From: JALYNX01 sp035292685 | GTDB taxonomy: Bacteria > Actinomycetota > Acidimicrobiia > Spongiisociales > ZC4RG35 | DNA length: 45,828 bases | Assembly: GCA_035292685.1 (NCBI GenBank) | Contig: DATDPP010000033.1 | Span: 1 to 45,828, forward strand | Direction of reading: 5' to 3' | Shown: positions 14,871-23,419 of the stretch, one piece after another | How positions within the stretch are numbered: the first letter of the stretch is position 1 | Layout: each line of letters starts with the position of its first letter | Notes under the pieces: generated by a model | The model's input: the letters and a program-made list of their open reading frames with translations, nothing else | What the model was told of the DNA's origin: nothing | The model's database searches: none | Program-made: the position numbers and the translations under genes

Positions 14871-17480
14871 TCACGCAGCCCCATGACAGCGCTTGTACTT
14901 CTTGCCTGAGCCGCAAGGACAGGGATCGTTGCGCCCCACCTTGTCGGACGTGGCTTGCTTCACCGGGCCGCCGGTGCTCAGAGGGGCCACGCGCCGCGGT
15001 TCGGTCTTGGGTTTGGACACCTCGACGTGGAACAGGTACTTGACGGCATCCCGTTTCACCGCCTCAACCATCTCGGTGAACATGTCGTAGGCCTCGCGCT
15101 GGTACTCAGAGAGCGGGTCTCGCTGACCCATTGCCCGCAATCCGATCCCGGCCCGCAGATAGTCCATGTCCGAGAGGTGTTCCCTCCATTTGTTGTCGAT
15201 GACCGACAACATCACCGAGCGCTCCACCTGGCGCAGGATGTCGGCGCCGAGCTCTTCCTCACGCTTCTCGTATGCCCTGGCACCTTCCTCGACCGCGTAG
15301 TCGACAACGTCGTCGACTGTCAGCTGCCCCTCGAACCCAGCCGGGTCGATGGAGGTCGGATAGAACTGACCGAGCTCCAGCCGTAGAGATTCCCAATCCC
15401 ATTCGCTGCGGGGGATATCGGGACCGAACGCGATCTCCACCGTCTCGGCGATAACGGATTCGATCCAGTCTCCGATGAGGTCGTCTCCGGCCGTTCCCTC
15501 GAGAATCGACCGTCTCCAGTCGTAGATGACCTCACGCTGGCGGTTCATCACCTCGTCGTATTTGAGGACGTTCTTTCGTATCTCGAAGTTCTGGGACTCG
15601 ACCTGGCGCTGTGCCCGCTCTATGGCCTTGCTGACCATCTTGGCCTCGATGGGCTGGTCCTCTGGGAGCTTCAAACGATCCATGACACCGGTGACCCACT
15701 CCCCCTGGAACCGGCGCATCAGATCGTCCCCGAGCGATAGGTAGAACCGGGACTCTCCGGGGTCCCCCTGCCGGCCGGATCGACCACGCAATTGGTTGTC
15801 GATCCGTCGCGACTCGTGACGCTCGGTGCCCACCACGTAGAGACCCCCGGCCTGGATCACCTCTTCTTTGTCGGGGACGATCTGGAGTTGGAACTCGTCA
15901 GCGAGCTTCTTCTCGAGGTCCGCATAGGAAGGGTCGTCGGGGCTTATGCCACGTCTCTTCAGCTCGGTGCGGGCCATGCCTTCGGGGTTCCCCCCGAGCA
16001 TGATGTCGACCCCGCGCCCAGCCATGTTGGTGGCCACCGTCACCTGGGCGGGGCGCCCCGCCTGGGCGATGATGTCTGCCTCCCTTGCATGCTGCTTGGC
16101 GTTGAGGACCTCGTGCTTTATGCCGCGCCGGTCGAAGAGCCGGGACAGCTTCTCGGACTTCTCGATCGAAACGGTGCCGAGGAGCACCGGTTGGCCGTTC
16201 TCATTGCGCTCGGCCACATCATCCACAACCGCGTCGTACTTGGCGTCTTCGCTCTTGTAGACGAGATCTCCCTCGTCCATCCGATCAACCGGAGCGTTGG
16301 TGGGGATGGCCAGGACTTCCAGCCCGTAGATCTGTGCCAATTCGGTGGCCTCGGTCTCTGCGGTCCCGGTCATGCCTGCCAGCTTCTCGTAGAGCCGGAA
16401 GTAATTCTGCAAAGTGATGGTGGCGAGTGTCTGGTTCTCCTCCTTGATCGCCACCCCCTCTTTGGCCTCGATCGCCTGATGGAGGCCTTCGGAGTAGCGG
16501 CGACCTTCGAGCACCCGGCCCGTGAACTCGTCGACGATCTTGATCTCACCGTGGTCGATCAGATAGTCCACATCGAGGAGATAGAGCTCTTTGGCCTTCA
16601 AGGCAGCCTCGAGATGATGGACGAAGTCCACGGCTGCATGGTCGAAGAGGTTCTCGATACCGAGGACCTGCTCGACCCGGGTGACCCCCTCTTCCGTAGT
16701 CAGAACCTGACGCTTGCGCTCGTCCACCTGATAGTCCCGGTCTTTTTGGAGCCGGTCGACGATCTTCGCGAAATCGCGGTACCACCTTGCGCTGTCGGAC
16801 ACCCGCCCGGAAATGATGAGAGGTGTGCGGGCCTCGTCGATGAGAATCGAGTCCACCTCGTCGACGATGGCGTAGGGGTGACCGCGCTGAACACGGTCGA
16901 CTGCTCTCATCGCCATGTTGTCGCGCAGATAATCGAAGCCGAACTCATTGTTGGTCCCGTAGGTGATGTCGGAGGCGTAGGCGGGTTGACGTTCTGTCGG
17001 GGCCATCGACGTCTGGATCAAGCCAACCGTCAGCCCCAGGAAGCGATGAATGGCTCCCATCCAGTCGGCGTCGCGCGAGGCCAGGTAGTCGTTGACCGTC
17101 ACCATGTGAACACCCTTGCCGGTCATGGCATTCAGATACGCGGGCATGGTCGAGACCAGGGTCTTGCCTTCCCCGGTCTTCATCTCGGCGACCATCCCCT
17201 TGTGAAGGGCGGCGGCTCCGATCACCTGCACGTCGTAATGGCGTTGGCCGAGGACTCGCTTGGCGGCTTCACGGACCACAGCGAAGGTCTCGGGCTGTAG
17301 GTCTTCGAGGGATGCTCCGGCTTCCAGGCGCTTCTTGAATTCGGTTGTCTTGGATTTGAGCTCTTCGTCCGATAGGGCTTCGAAGACCGGCTCCAGTGAG
17401 TTCACGGCAGTGGTGATCCCCTGGAACTCCCTGAGTGTCTTGCCCTCCCCGGCACGAAGAACCTTGGAGAGGATTGGCAT
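14871..17480 (-). CDS. secA: Preprotein translocase ATPase SecA
   Basis: The 869-residue motor pushes preproteins through SecYEG. The nucleotide site includes MKTGEGKTLVSTMPAYL (residues about 101-117), DEAD-like IVDEVDSILIDEARTPLI, and helicase motif GRSGRQGDPGESRFYLSL. The C-terminal zinc motif NDPCPCGSGKKYKRCH (SEC-C) is intact and would bind SecB or ribosomes. The length is typical. The upstream spacer (17481-17533) holds an inverted repeat and a possible TAACAT -10 box near the start, so a separate promoter is possible. Confidence 0.96.
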   Translation of the reverse strand: MPILSKVLRAGEGKTLREFQGITTAVNSLEPVFEALSDEELKSKTTEFKKRLEAGASLEDLQPETFAVVREAAKRVLGQRHYDVQVIGAAALHKGMVAEMKTGEGKTLVSTMPAYLNAMTGKGVHMVTVNDYLASRDADWMGAIHRFLGLTVGLIQTSMAPTERQPAYASDITYGTNNEFGFDYLRDNMAMRAVDRVQRGHPYAIVDEVDSILIDEARTPLIISGRVSDSARWYRDFAKIVDRLQKDRDYQVDERKRQVLTTEEGVTRVEQVLGIENLFDHAAVDFVHHLEAALKAKELYLLDVDYLIDHGEIKIVDEFTGRVLEGRRYSEGLHQAIEAKEGVAIKEENQTLATITLQNYFRLYEKLAGMTGTAETEATELAQIYGLEVLAIPTNAPVDRMDEGDLVYKSEDAKYDAVVDDVAERNENGQPVLLGTVSIEKSEKLSRLFDRRGIKHEVLNAKQHAREADIIAQAGRPAQVTVATNMAGRGVDIMLGGNPEGMARTELKRRGISPDDPSYADLEKKLADEFQLQIVPDKEEVIQAGGLYVVGTERHESRRIDNQLRGRSGRQGDPGESRFYLSLGDDLMRRFQGEWVTGVMDRLKLPEDQPIEAKMVSKAIERAQRQVESQNFEIRKNVLKYDEVMNRQREVIYDWRRSILEGTAGDDLIGDWIESVIAETVEIAFGPDIPRSEWDWESLRLELGQFYPTSIDPAGFEGQLTVDDVVDYAVEEGARAYEKREEELGADILRQVERSVMLSVIDNKWREHLSDMDYLRAGIGLRAMGQRDPLSEYQREAYDMFTEMVEAVKRDAVKYLFHVEVSKPKTEPRRVAPLSTGGPVKQATSDKVGRNDPCPCGSGKKYKRCHGAA

Positions 17481-17496
17481 TGGGTCCCTATGTTAC

Positions 17497-17520
17497 AAGT
17501 GGGTGCGACTTGACCCACTT
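17497..17520. promoter_or_regulatory. Inverted repeat upstream of secA
   Basis: Perfect 8-bp arms AAGTGGGT (17497-17504) and ACCCACTT (17513-17520) are separated by 8 bases, giving a 24-base dyad. It lies in the 53-bp gap between the response-regulator stop and the secA start (both minus strand). On the minus strand a TAACAT sequence follows it and could be a -10 box. It may be an operator or a weak terminator; no T-tract is present. Confidence 0.5.
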
Positions 17521-17533
17521 CACTGTGCTCAGT

Positions 17534-18184
17534 TCACCTGACCTCGATCAAACCTTCCCGCTGAGCCCAATTCACAGCCTCGAAGCGAGATCGAAGACCG
17601 AGCTTGTCGAGGACGTTGCGAACATGGTTACGGACGGTGTTCTCAGAAATGAAGAGCTCATCGGCGATTTCCCTCGAGGTCTTGCCGTTCCCGACGAGTG
17701 TCAGGATCTCCAACTCCCGGCCGGTGAGCTCGGGTACCCGTGCCCTCATCGTTCCGCTGTGCCGGAGCAGGTCCCGCATCGCTGTGAAGAGTTTGCCCCC
17801 CATCGCCGGAGAAATGGCGGCCCCGCCTTCGATCACGTCATGCATGGCCGCGACGAGACGCGGCAGTGGGATGTCCTTGGTCAAATAGCCCGAGGCTCCC
17901 GCCTTGACCGCCGCAAGGAGGTCTTCGGCGGATTCGCTGGAGGTGAGTAGAACGACCTTGGTACGCGGGCTTGCCTTGATGATGGTTCCCACAACCTCGA
18001 GACCGGACATCCCCGGCATCAGGAGATCGAGCATCACCAGATCGGGCTGATGTTCCCTGGCGACGTCTATTCCCCGCATCGCGTCGGCGGCCACTGCCAT
18101 GACCTCGAAGCCCTCCTGGGCAAAGGCGGCCTTCAACGCTTCGCGAAAGAGCTCAGCGTCGTCGACTATGACTACAGACGACAT
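17534..18184 (-). CDS. NarL/LuxR-family response regulator
   Basis: The 216-residue two-domain regulator has receiver-domain residues D8-D9, phospho-acceptor D53 (VMLDLLMPGMSG), T/S81-83 and K (GYLTKD). The C-terminal LuxR HTH spans about residues 150-210 (LTGRELEILTLVGNGKTSREIADEL, then NTVRNHVRNVLDKLGLRSR). No histidine kinase gene is in the window, so it is an orphan here and its signal is unknown. It is preceded by comF with a 33-bp gap. Confidence 0.9.
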   Translation of the reverse strand: MSSVVIVDDAELFREALKAAFAQEGFEVMAVAADAMRGIDVAREHQPDLVMLDLLMPGMSGLEVVGTIIKASPRTKVVLLTSSESAEDLLAAVKAGASGYLTKDIPLPRLVAAMHDVIEGGAAISPAMGGKLFTAMRDLLRHSGTMRARVPELTGRELEILTLVGNGKTSREIADELFISENTVRNHVRNVLDKLGLRSRFEAVNWAQREGLIEVR

Positions 18185-18217
18185 ATCTGGTGATTCCGAT
18201 CCTGGCTATGCGAGATT

Positions 18218-18802
18218 TCAAACGTGATCGTGGGGCGGTGGCAGGAGACTAGACACCGTTGCCGCGGCGTTGGCGGCCACCGCCAAAGCCACCCTTTCGG
18301 GGCCGAGCAAACCGATCGCAGCATCGAGAGTCCTCCCGGTGGTTACCACGTCGTCGACCAACACGAATCCGGTCGCCGGCATCTTGGTAATCCGGAACGG
18401 CGCAACCGGTCTCGAGTGATCGCCTCCTGCACGTCTTCGGTTATGTATCGGCGCGACGAGCGATTTGATAACAGGAACCGCCTTCATCTTCGCCATGCGC
18501 TCAGCGAGGACCACGGCAGGGTCGAGGCCATAGCGAAGCTGCCGGCTCCAGACCCGTGGCACCGGGACGATCGGCAGTTCTGGCAGCGATGGGGCGATCA
18601 CCATGGCCACCAGGTCTGCATAGGCGGTCAATCCCTGGTATTTGAGCCGATGCACCAATTCCCGGGCCGGTCCCGAGTGCTCGAAGGCGGCCACCAAACG
18701 GACTCCCCCGCTCAGGATTCGATCGGGAGCCGGACGCATCCGACTACGGCATGGCTCGCAGAGCAGGCCCCGAGCCGGCCCAAAACACCCCTGACAGACC
18801 AT
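18218..18802 (-). CDS. ComF-family phosphoribosyltransferase-like protein
   Basis: The 194-residue protein has an N-terminal zinc-binding motif (CQGC and CEPC within the first 18 residues), LVHRLKYQGL typical of ComF, and a PRPP-binding loop FVLVDDVVTTGRTLDAA near residue 148. In competent bacteria ComF acts in DNA uptake, but in actinobacteria the homologue beside secA has no proven role. The ATG at 18802 puts the first Cys at residue 3. The region upstream contains a heptad repeat array separating it from ahcY. Confidence 0.88.
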   Translation of the reverse strand: MVCQGCFGPARGLLCEPCRSRMRPAPDRILSGGVRLVAAFEHSGPARELVHRLKYQGLTAYADLVAMVIAPSLPELPIVPVPRVWSRQLRYGLDPAVVLAERMAKMKAVPVIKSLVAPIHNRRRAGGDHSRPVAPFRITKMPATGFVLVDDVVTTGRTLDAAIGLLGPERVALAVAANAAATVSSLLPPPHDHV

Positions 18803-18833
18803 CCTGCGAACCTAAGCCGCAGGAACGACAGAT

Positions 18834-18882
18834 TCTTTACGGATTACGGATTACGGATTACGGATTACGGATTACGGATCTA
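18834..18882. repeat. Heptad repeat array 3 (ahcY-comF junction)
   Basis: Five perfect tandem copies of GGATTAC occupy 18841-18875, flanked by a partial unit ending CTTTAC (18834-18840) and a diverged GGATCTA (18876-18882). The ahcY stop codon (TAG on the minus strand, 18882-18880) is inside the final diverged unit. This is the cleanest of the arrays and defines the unit. Confidence 0.95.
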
Positions 18883-20127
18883 AGTTCCCTCGCGCCAGTC
18901 CGTGAGGTAAGAGACCTGTTCGTCGGTCAGGACCTCGAGACCACCGCCAAGGTGCTCCAGTTTGATCCTGGCCACGTCCCGGTCGATCTCCGGAGGCAGG
19001 GTGTGGATGGCCGGCTCGAGAGTGTCCTGGTTCAAGACCAGATACTCGGCGGCAAGGGCCTGATTGGCAAAGCTCATGTCCATCACGTCGGCGGGATGGC
19101 CCTCGGCAGCCCCCAGGTTGACCAGCCGGCCTTCGGCGGCCACCAACAGCCGGCGCCCATCGACCAGCTCGAATTCCTCCAGATTGGTTCGGACCTCACG
19201 CCGGGCCACCGACATCTGGGCGAGGGCGTCGAGCTCGATCTCTATGTCGAAGTGCCCGGCATTGGCCAGGATCGCCCCGTCCTTCATGAGGTCGAAATGA
19301 TGTCGGCGAATGACGTGCTTGTTGCCGGTGACAGTGATGAAGATGTCGCCTTCCCTCGCCGCGTCGTCGGACGTCATCACCCGATAGCCGTCCATGCAGG
19401 CCGTCAAGGCGCGGACCGGGTCGACTTCCACGACCACCACCTTGGCCCCCATGCCGTCAGCCCGCATGGCAACACCGCGGCCGCAGTCCCCGTAACCGAC
19501 GACGACGAGCGTGGAGCCCGCCAACAAGACGTTGGTCGCGCGCAGGATGCCGTCGAGAGCGGATTGGCCCGTCCCGTAATGATTGTCGAAGAGGTGCTTG
19601 GTCGCAGACTCGTTGACCGCGACCACCGGAACCCGGAGCGTCCCGTCGGCTGCCATCGCCCGAAGTCGGATGACCCCGGTGGTGGTCTCCTCGGTCGAGC
19701 CGATGACCTGGAGATCGCGGCGATCGGTGTGCAGGATCGTCGCCAGGTCGGCTCCGTCGTCCATGGTGATCGCCGGGGCGTGGTCGAGAACTGCGTTGAT
19801 GTGCTTGTAGTACGTGTCGGAATCTTCTCCCCGTATCGCAAACACGGCAATGCCGTCGGCGACCAGCGCCGCGGCCACGTCGTCCTGGGTCGACAACGGA
19901 TTCGAGGCGCAGAGAATCGGCTCCGCGCCGCCGTCGCGCAACGCCAGCATCAGGTTCGCCGTTTCGGCAGTCACGTGCAGACAGGCCGCCACTACGAGAC
20001 CCTCGAGCGGTGTCTCCTTGAGGAATCTCTCCCGAACTGTTGCCAGCACAGGCATGCGGCGGCCCGCCCAAGCGATTCTTCTGGCTCCGGGCTCGGCCAG
20101 GTCGGGATTGACGATGTCGTAGTTCAT
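18880..20127 (-). CDS. ahcY: Adenosylhomocysteinase
   Basis: The 415-residue NAD-dependent enzyme splits S-adenosylhomocysteine into adenosine and homocysteine and so regenerates the methyl cycle. Seen motifs: LHVTAETANLMLALRDGGAE near the N terminus, SNPLSTQDDVAAAL, and the NAD site VVVGYGDCGRGVAMRADGMG followed by VEVDPVRAL. The C-terminal end YLTDWREGT is shorter than the classical KPxxYRY tail of eukaryotic or mycobacterial forms, which fits the shorter archaeal/Thermotoga-like subclass. The start has GAGGT upstream and lies 1 bp after the SIS isomerase stop. Confidence 0.93.
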   Translation of the reverse strand: MNYDIVNPDLAEPGARRIAWAGRRMPVLATVRERFLKETPLEGLVVAACLHVTAETANLMLALRDGGAEPILCASNPLSTQDDVAAALVADGIAVFAIRGEDSDTYYKHINAVLDHAPAITMDDGADLATILHTDRRDLQVIGSTEETTTGVIRLRAMAADGTLRVPVVAVNESATKHLFDNHYGTGQSALDGILRATNVLLAGSTLVVVGYGDCGRGVAMRADGMGAKVVVVEVDPVRALTACMDGYRVMTSDDAAREGDIFITVTGNKHVIRRHHFDLMKDGAILANAGHFDIEIELDALAQMSVARREVRTNLEEFELVDGRRLLVAAEGRLVNLGAAEGHPADVMDMSFANQALAAEYLVLNQDTLEPAIHTLPPEIDRDVARIKLEHLGGGLEVLTDEQVSYLTDWREGT

Positions 20128-20128
20128 T

Positions 20129-21130
20129 TCATACCTCGGTCAGGAGTCTCTTCAGTTTCTCGATCGTGTCCACGGGAACCGGATCCACGCCTTCATTGTC
20201 GGCCAACATCAAGGAGACCAGGTCGCCCATGACCACCAATGACATGAGCCGTGCGAGTGGAGTCTCACCCTCTGCCGCCACTTCGCCAACCCAGGGGATC
20301 GCGTCTTGTGTGAGCGCCCGGGAATGGGCGAGCCGGTCCTTCACCCTCGGATGATCTGTGGCATCTGTCAGCGCGACCACCCCGAGATACCGGTTGGTGA
20401 GCTCGGGCATGGCCTCCCACCCCACCAGCTCGTTGTGGTCGAGCTCAGGGAGTACGGACCACCATGAGGGTGTCTTTGCATTCTCATTGATCTGCGTCTT
20501 CCAGCGCTGGGCGACGGCTCCGCTGACCGGGCCGCCGCCATAGATGATCGGGATCCGTCGGGAGAGCTTTTGGGCGATTTCTGCCGCCAGTAGCCATCTC
20601 GGGCTCTGTTGACTCGTCGCCCGGTCCGAAGCCTCGCTCGCCTCCAACAGGGCCGGGCCCTGATCAGGGATCAGCCCTGCTGCCGAGACGACCCGGGCCA
20701 CGGCTCCGAATAGATAGCCAACGGCGGCTCTCGGTTGGATCCCGCCAGGGACCGCGATCGTCGGCCAGTCGTTCGCAGCGGTGATCCGACCCAGTTCCCC
20801 CCCTGTGGTGAGGGTGATGATCGGGATACCCGTCCCGGCCGCCGAGCCTACGAGGTCGAGGGTCTCCTCGGTGTTGCCCGAGAACGAGACAGCGATCAAG
20901 AGCGGCTCTCGGTCGACCGCCCAACCCGGGAGGGGCCCATAGCCCTTGTGCACCGCGACCCGTCCCGGCCCGGGCGAGGCGAGAGCGGCAACAAAGTCGC
21001 CCGCAATGCCCGAGCCACCCATGCCGGCGATCAACACATCCGATGCTCGTGCGACCGCGGGCACCTCCACACGAGCGGCCCATCTCAACTGATCACCAAG
21101 GCTGCGGATTTGACTCAGCATGTCACTCAT
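20129..21130 (-). CDS. SIS-domain phosphoglucose/phosphomannose isomerase-like protein
   Basis: The 333-residue protein has two SIS domains. The phosphosugar loop GMGGSGIAGDFVAAL (near residue 37) and AVSFSGNTEETLDLV are visible, and the C-terminal half carries LDHNELVGWEAMPE, a hallmark of bifunctional PGI/PMI enzymes. It would interconvert fructose-6-phosphate with glucose- or mannose-6-phosphate, feeding the neighbouring manB. ATG at 21130 overlaps the Trm112-like stop (21125-21123), which supports this start over the longer frame. The arrangement matches Rv3256c next to manB. Confidence 0.88.
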   Translation of the reverse strand: MSDMLSQIRSLGDQLRWAARVEVPAVARASDVLIAGMGGSGIAGDFVAALASPGPGRVAVHKGYGPLPGWAVDREPLLIAVSFSGNTEETLDLVGSAAGTGIPIITLTTGGELGRITAANDWPTIAVPGGIQPRAAVGYLFGAVARVVSAAGLIPDQGPALLEASEASDRATSQQSPRWLLAAEIAQKLSRRIPIIYGGGPVSGAVAQRWKTQINENAKTPSWWSVLPELDHNELVGWEAMPELTNRYLGVVALTDATDHPRVKDRLAHSRALTQDAIPWVGEVAAEGETPLARLMSLVVMGDLVSLMLADNEGVDPVPVDTIEKLKRLLTEV

Positions 21131-21302
21131 CGGGAGCGTTTTCGGCCTCTTCGATGAGCATGACGGGGATGCCATCTCGCACCGGGTAGCGACGGCCACA
21201 TTCGGTGCAAACCAGTCGCGACGCAGCCTCGTCCTGGTCGAGGTCGGCGTGGTCGACCGGACATACCAGGATCTCGGCGAGGGCGGGGTCTATCAAGCTC
21301 AT
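21123..21302 (-). CDS. Trm112-like small zinc protein
   Basis: The short 59-residue gene on the minus strand begins MSLIDPALAEILVCPVDHAD, then has LVCTECGRRYPVRDGIPVML. This is the Trm112p/UPF0434 pattern. Of the usual four Cys ligands, C14, C32 and C35 are present while the second Cys of the first CPxC is Asp. Trm112 proteins activate methyltransferases in eukaryotes and archaea; the bacterial role is unclear. It lies between manB and the SIS isomerase, overlaps the isomerase start by 8 bp, and begins 1 bp after the manB stop. Confidence 0.85.
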   Translation of the reverse strand: MSLIDPALAEILVCPVDHADLDQDEAASRLVCTECGRRYPVRDGIPVMLIEEAENAPDE

Positions 21303-21303
21303 G

Positions 21304-22641
21304 TCACTCCTCGAGAAGGGTCGCTATCTCAGTCACGAGTTCTTCCACCGAATCGGGCTCAGGGGCTTCGACATTCAACCGAAGCAAGGGCTCTGTGTTC
21401 GACGCCCGGAGATTGAACCACGCCCACCCCAGGTCCACGCTCAACCCATCGAGCCGGTCCTGCCTGGCGGCGCCATAGGCCTCGGCTGCCATCTCGATCG
21501 ACGCCAGCGGGTCATGCACCTCGAGGTTGATCTCACCCGAAGCGGCGTAACGCTCGACGTCACGACGCAACCCCGAGAGCGGCCGCCCGTCGTCGGTGAT
21601 CACACGCATGAGGACCAGCATCGCCAGCATCCCGGAATCGGCTCGGAAGTTGTCCCGGAAGTAGTAGTGACCGCTGTGCTCGCCTCCAAAGACGGCGTCG
21701 GATTGGGCCATGACCTCCTTGATGTAGCTGTGACCCACCCTGGTCCGGATTGCCTTGCCCCCGGCCTCGCCGATCACCTCGGGGACTGCTCGAGAGGTGA
21801 TCAGATTGTGGATGATCGAGGCGCCCGGGTGGCGCGCGAGCATCCATCGGGCAATCAGCGCGGTGACGGTGCTCCCACTCACCGCTTCCGCGTGATCATC
21901 GATGAAGAAGGCCCGGTCGGCGTCGCCGTCGAAGGCGACGCCCAGGTCATGACCCCCGTGGGAGACCCTCTCAACCAGGTCCGCCAGGTTCTCGGGCTGA
22001 ATCGGGTCGGCCGGGTGATTCGGGAATGTGCCGTCCGGCTCCAAATAGAGACCGTCCAACTCGGAGTCGATCCTGGCGAACACCTTGGAGACGGTCACGC
22101 CGGCCATGCCGTTGCCGCCATCGACTGCAACTCGCATCCTCCCCAGGGAGGACGGTTCCACAATCGATAGCAAGTGGTCTACGTAGGCGTCGACCGCCTC
22201 GACGGTTGTGACCGTCCCGGTGGTCGAACACACCGTCTCGAGCTTTGAGAGAACCCGATCCCGGATCTCATTCAGGCCGGTGTCTGCCCCCACGGGTGAA
22301 GCCATCTCACGGCACAGCTTGAGCCCGTTGTACTGCGGAGGGTTGTGCGAGGCGGTGATCATCGCGCCCGGCATGGTGGCGGCGCCCGAGTAGTAATAGA
22401 CCAGGTCGGTGGGAACTTCGCCGAGATCGACCACGTCGGCCCCGGCTCCGGTGATACCCGTCACCAGGCCATCGAAGAGGGACGGGGAAGAGAGTCGGCA
22501 ATCACGCCCGATAGCGACCTGTTTGGCCTCCACCACCGACACGAAGGCGGCTCCGACACGCTGCAACAGCTCCGGTGTCAACTCCCCGTTGTCGGTTCGG
22601 CCGCGAATGTCATAGGCCTTGAAGACGGTCTTGGGATCCAT
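21304..22641 (-). CDS. manB: Phosphomannomutase/phosphoglucomutase
   Basis: The 445-residue alpha-D-phosphohexomutase converts mannose-6-P and mannose-1-P (or glucose equivalents). Active-site serine loop MITASHNPPQYNGLK, Mg loop AFDGDADRAFFID and sugar-binding loop GGEHSGHYYFRD are all present, and the C-terminal phosphate loop is RASNTEPLLRLNVEA. ATG at 22641 begins MDPKTVFKAYDIRG, the normal family N terminus; the longer open frame overlaps the divergent glycosyltransferase promoter. It should supply precursors for the glycosyltransferases at 22703-30896. Confidence 0.93.
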   Translation of the reverse strand: MDPKTVFKAYDIRGRTDNGELTPELLQRVGAAFVSVVEAKQVAIGRDCRLSSPSLFDGLVTGITGAGADVVDLGEVPTDLVYYYSGAATMPGAMITASHNPPQYNGLKLCREMASPVGADTGLNEIRDRVLSKLETVCSTTGTVTTVEAVDAYVDHLLSIVEPSSLGRMRVAVDGGNGMAGVTVSKVFARIDSELDGLYLEPDGTFPNHPADPIQPENLADLVERVSHGGHDLGVAFDGDADRAFFIDDHAEAVSGSTVTALIARWMLARHPGASIIHNLITSRAVPEVIGEAGGKAIRTRVGHSYIKEVMAQSDAVFGGEHSGHYYFRDNFRADSGMLAMLVLMRVITDDGRPLSGLRRDVERYAASGEINLEVHDPLASIEMAAEAYGAARQDRLDGLSVDLGWAWFNLRASNTEPLLRLNVEAPEPDSVEELVTEIATLLEE

Positions 22642-22702
22642 CGGAGGACTCGAGTTTAGGGGTGGGGCTATCGGTGGCCGATTCCTACACTCTTCGACTC
22701 CG

Positions 22703-23419
22703 ATGAACCCGACCCTCTCCATAGTCGTGCCTGTCTATAACGAGGCCTCCTTCATCCCTCAGGCCCTTCCGGTTCTCATCTCGGAAATGCAGAGCCTCGG
22801 GGTGTCCTACCGAATCCACCTGATCGAGAACGGCTCCAACGATGGTTCGGCCAAGGCGGCCCGCGCGGTGGCCGGTGATGCCCCGGTCACTGTCTCCTCG
22901 CTGGCGATCGCCGACTATGGGGCGGCCATGCGCCAGGGGTTCCTCGAAGCAGAAGGCGACTGGGTGGTCAACTTCGACATCGACTATTTCTCCGCTGATT
23001 TCCTGAGACAGGTGATGGCGACTTCGGACGCCGACCTCGTGATCGGCTCCAAGAGGAACCCCGGCTCCGAGGACCGACGACCTCTGATCCGGCGTGTGGC
23101 CACCTGGGTCTTCAACCTGATGCTGCGCACGATCCTCGGGTCGAAGGTATCCGACACCCACGGGATGAAGGCCTTTCGTCGCGGTCTGGTCGATGAGCTG
23201 GCCGGTCTGGTCGTCAGCCGACAAGACCTCTATGACACCGAATTGGTGATCCGCGCCGAGCGCAACGGCTATCGGATCGTCGAAGTGCCGGTGGTGGTGG
23301 CGGAAATTCGCCAAGCCAAATCCTCGCTGGTGAAGCGGGTCCCACGCACTGTGATGGGCCTGATCCGGATCAGGCGGGCCCTTCGGGGCCAGAGCTCGAC
23401 CCCGCCCTCTTCCGCCTGA
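22703..23419 (+). CDS. Family 2 glycosyltransferase (dolichol-phosphate-mannose-synthase type)
   Basis: The 238-residue GT-A protein begins MNPTLSIVVPVYNEASFIPQ, carries the metal region VNFDIDYFSADFL and a HGMKAFRR acceptor loop. No transmembrane segment is visible, so it resembles soluble polyprenyl-phosphate mannosyl- or glucosyltransferases such as Ppm1/DpgS. The ATG at 22703 is preceded by TACACT 12 bases upstream and lacks an SD, which would suit a leaderless or near-leaderless mRNA. It is divergent from manB. Its 3' end overlaps the opposite-strand GT-C-like gene by 50 bp. Confidence 0.85.
   Translation: MNPTLSIVVPVYNEASFIPQALPVLISEMQSLGVSYRIHLIENGSNDGSAKAARAVAGDAPVTVSSLAIADYGAAMRQGFLEAEGDWVVNFDIDYFSADFLRQVMATSDADLVIGSKRNPGSEDRRPLIRRVATWVFNLMLRTILGSKVSDTHGMKAFRRGLVDELAGLVVSRQDLYDTELVIRAERNGYRIVEVPVVVAEIRQAKSSLVKRVPRTVMGLIRIRRALRGQSSTPPSSA

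Noticed and set aside
18834..18882. CRISPR-like array
   Set aside because: Units are 7 bases, directly adjacent and without spacers; no cas genes are near.
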